Source: a virus. From it: DNA of 64,000 nucleotides. Below are positions 61,874-64,000 of this stretch, in pieces. A program made the position numbers and the translations under genes. Each line of letters starts with the position of its first letter. Positions within the stretch are counted from its first letter, which is position 1. The stretch lies in IMG/VR virus record IMGVR_UViG_3300050821_017216, positions 1 through 64,000 of that record. The stretch is one strand, 5' to 3'. Below the pieces are notes generated by a model. That model made no database searches and was not told the origin of the DNA. It saw only the letters and a list, made by a program, of their open reading frames with translations.

Positions 61874-64000
61874 GCGCGGCCGAGCACATCGTCCCGGTCG
61901 AGCGACCACCGCCCGAGCCGCGCACCGAGGAGATCTGTGAAGAACACCCCGACACCCCGGCAGTTGGGCGCTGGTACTACGTCCGCGGCCGGGACAGTGA
62001 GACCGGCGCGCTCTCGGCTAAGCGGTGGCTCGGGTGCGTCGTCCGGCTGGGCTCGAACTACGTCAAGCTGGAGGACCCTACAAGCGGCAACACGGAGCGC
62101 GTCCACGACGAGTTCTGGGAGCGGTGCGAGTTCGTCGCGGAGCCAGAGCGGCTCCTTCGCGGCAACGCCGAGCGCTGCCGGCGCGAGCTCGACGGCCTGA
62201 TGGAGGAGGTCAAGCTCCTGACGACGAAACTCGGCGTCGCGCCCAGCCTCGCGTTCGGCAGCGGCGCCGAGGCGCACGCGACGGCGCTGGCGCTCGGGAC
62301 CGCGGCGCCGGCTGCCGAGTACAAGACCGCCCTGGTCAGGGCCAAGGAGGAGACGCTGCCGGCGCTCTTCGAGCAGATCAAGGAGAAGAGCGCGGAGTAC
62401 GCGAAGTGGCTGTCGGCCGGACTCGTGCCGATGCGGGCCGAGGCGGCGGCGCTCGAGCCCGCCATCGAGCGAGTCGAGGACCGCATCTTCTCGGTCGAGC
62501 TCTACGCGGGGCTCTGCGAGGAGGTCGAGCAGGTCAAGGACGGCGAGCCAGCTGCGCTCACCGAGCCGGTGCACCTCTTCCAGCGACGCCTCTACATGGA
62601 CGAGGAGTGCCTCGCGAACTTCGACGCGGGCGGGATGGACTTCCGGACCCTACGCAAGTTCGAGCGCTGGCTCTGCCGCAGGGACAACCTCGATCGCATC
62701 TTCCCGTTCCCGCGCACCGTCGTGGCCTTCCAGGTCCGCCACCACGAGAAGGCGCGTGAGGTCACTGGTTTTCGCTCATTCATCTGGATGTTGGAGGAAA
62801 AGCGACTCGACAAGCTGACGTTCCTCTACATCCGAAACGGCGATCGGGTCTACAGACTGAGCACCGAGATCGACTTCGGCCCGAAGCTGTTTCCCGACAT
62901 CGACCACCCCGCGCTGTCGGCCGGAGAGGGTCGCCTCTACGCGAACCTCAAGTGGTCCGACAAGAAGATCATCACCGAGGCCGCCTACCAGGCGAAGGTC
63001 GCAGAGGAGGAGGCGAAGCGGGCGGAATACGAGCGCTGCGTCGCGGAGGAGAAGAAGAAGCCGAAGAAGGACCGCGAGTGGGTGCGTCTGGACGTCGACA
63101 GCTTCGACAGCTCCCCGAACTACGAGCCGTTCACGCGCGAGAGCGTCCAGTACGACGACATCGCGAAGCACCTCCGCGGCGAGATGGAGCGGCACAACCG
63201 GATCGTGTTCGTGCTCCAGGGGCTACTCGACCGCTCGCCGGCCCTGCACCCGCACCCGCCGTGGCGGCTCTTTGACGCGAATGGGTTCGAGCAGGCGATC
63301 GTGCTGCACAGCGACTCCGACCGAGTGCTCGTGGCCGGCGACAAGCCGGACTTCGAGGCGTACCGTGCGCGGCTCAACGCCAGCATCACGGTCGGTAGCG
63401 TCACCGTCGGTCAGCAGGAGGCTTGGCTGCGCTACGAGGCCCGAAAGGAGACCGACCGGCGCGACCGTGACCGGGCCTGGGTGAACGTGGACTACCGACC
63501 GGAGAAGTGGCAACCGCCCGGCGATCCGGGTCCCGGACGGTTCGCGCGCGTCGCACGCGTCGACGGCTCCGGGCACGTGCACTACCGGTGGACCAAGGAG
63601 CGCGCGCGAACCGACGGTCCGCCGGTTGCTCGCAAGTACGGTTGCAAGGCCAGCCGGGTGCTCAACGTCGACGCCTACCAGCCCGGCGACTACAAGATCT
63701 TCTTTGCCGACCCTCGCACGCGCGAGGAGTACCTGAAGTGGGCGCCGTTCCTCCTCGCGGCCGAGAAGTTCAAGGCCGGCAAGTACGAGACGGTCCCGCC
63801 GCTCGCCGATCTGCCGAAGCCTGCGCCGAGGTCACGGTCGGTCGGTCAGTCCGACTACGCGCACCGCAAGGTGCTCCGTGGCTTCCTCGGGCAGGCTGTC
63901 CGGCTGCGATCCGCCATCACGACCAAGGGCGGTAGGGAGTACGCGAAGGGCTCGCTCTGGCGCGTCACGCACCTCGAGCGCGGCGAGTTCACCATCACCG
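61870..64000 (+). CDS. Very large unknown protein, 710+ aa, runs off the window
   Basis: GTG 61870 overlaps the previous stop and no stop follows up to the end. Alternating helical (RCRRELDGLMEEVKLL, EIKEKS-like coils) and beta parts, FPFPRTVVAFQVRHHEKAREV, and VEEEAKRAEYERC. I recall proteins of this kind in phage genomes near helicase genes, all unassigned. No catalytic motif was found in the visible part. Confidence 0.72.
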   Translation, partial: MSAAEHIVPVERPPPEPRTEEICEEHPDTPAVGRWYYVRGRDSETGALSAKRWLGCVVRLGSNYVKLEDPTSGNTERVHDEFWERCEFVAEPERLLRGNAERCRRELDGLMEEVKLLTTKLGVAPSLAFGSGAEAHATALALGTAAPAAEYKTALVRAKEETLPALFEQIKEKSAEYAKWLSAGLVPMRAEAAALEPAIERVEDRIFSVELYAGLCEEVEQVKDGEPAALTEPVHLFQRRLYMDEECLANFDAGGMDFRTLRKFERWLCRRDNLDRIFPFPRTVVAFQVRHHEKAREVTGFRSFIWMLEEKRLDKLTFLYIRNGDRVYRLSTEIDFGPKLFPDIDHPALSAGEGRLYANLKWSDKKIITEAAYQAKVAEEEAKRAEYERCVAEEKKKPKKDREWVRLDVDSFDSSPNYEPFTRESVQYDDIAKHLRGEMERHNRIVFVLQGLLDRSPALHPHPPWRLFDANGFEQAIVLHSDSDRVLVAGDKPDFEAYRARLNASITVGSVTVGQQEAWLRYEARKETDRRDRDRAWVNVDYRPEKWQPPGDPGPGRFARVARVDGSGHVHYRWTKERARTDGPPVARKYGCKASRVLNVDAYQPGDYKIFFADPRTREEYLKWAPFLLAAEKFKAGKYETVPPLADLPKPAPRSRSVGQSDYAHRKVLRGFLGQAVRLRSAITTKGGREYAKGSLWRVTHLERGEFTIT

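Overview
The window looks like the early, DNA-metabolism half of a large tailed-phage genome with high GC content (roughly 65% by eye). About 125 mostly short genes are packed with GTGA, ATGA or TGATG overlaps, and GTG starts are very common. The visible functions are phage-like: primase-helicase, Sak4-type annealing ATPase, nucleases, ThyX, MazG-like enzymes, methyltransferases, homing endonucleases and an intein. No terminase, capsid, tail or lysis gene is visible. The host cannot be named from the sequence; the genes resemble those of uncultured phages of GC-rich bacteria.

Layout: 1-3160 is leftward and holds small Cys-rich proteins, a RyR-domain protein and unknowns, most of them with a GCGCGCA element just upstream of the gene start. 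3243-6595 is a short rightward operon opened by a ribbon-helix-helix (RHH) protein. 6539-23000 is one long leftward operon carrying a likely Acb2/Tad1-type nucleotide sponge, MazG-like proteins, ThyX, a HerA-like ATPase, a ParB-like protein, Dam, a Sak4-like ATPase, a circularly permuted PD-(D/E)XK nuclease and a DnaQ-like exonuclease. 23172-28818 is rightward (RHH, HNH homing endonucleases, SF2 helicase, UDG-like protein, M41 peptidase). 28843-39525 is leftward (small proteins, cupin, two MazG-like proteins, two methyltransferase-type proteins, a PAPS-reductase-like protein, a primase-helicase). 39589-45510 is rightward (RHH, DUF4160/DUF2442 pair, nucleotidyltransferase, many unknowns).

45560-50012 is the highlight: a minimal type V CRISPR-Cas locus. 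It has one Cas12 effector of 690 aa, most like the Cas12m (V-U1) group in architecture, followed by an array of about 33 recognisable repeats. The array holds two repeat families whose stems differ by compensatory base changes, and it decays away from the cas gene. No cas1, cas2 or other adaptation gene is in the window. The effector is the last gene of a leftward operon that starts at 56200 with a promoter-like TTGACA-16-TAGATT and includes a PyrE-type phosphoribosyltransferase. 56334-64000 is rightward: a UvrD/PcrA-like helicase interrupted in its Walker B motif by an intein with a Vsr/DUF559-like endonuclease, then small genes and a very large unknown protein running off the window.

How it fits together: the two replication/recombination clusters (18-23 kb; 35-39 kb plus the helicases at 24 and 56 kb) copy and recombine the genome. 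ThyX, the MazG-like enzymes, PyrE and the UDG-like protein adjust nucleotide pools. Dam and the methyltransferase/PAPS-reductase cluster could modify the phage DNA. The Acb2-like protein (against cyclic-nucleotide defence) and the CRISPR locus (against competing elements) form a conflict layer. Each rightward operon that opens with an RHH gene has a sigma70-like promoter placed almost directly on the start codon, suggesting RHH proteins as operon switches.
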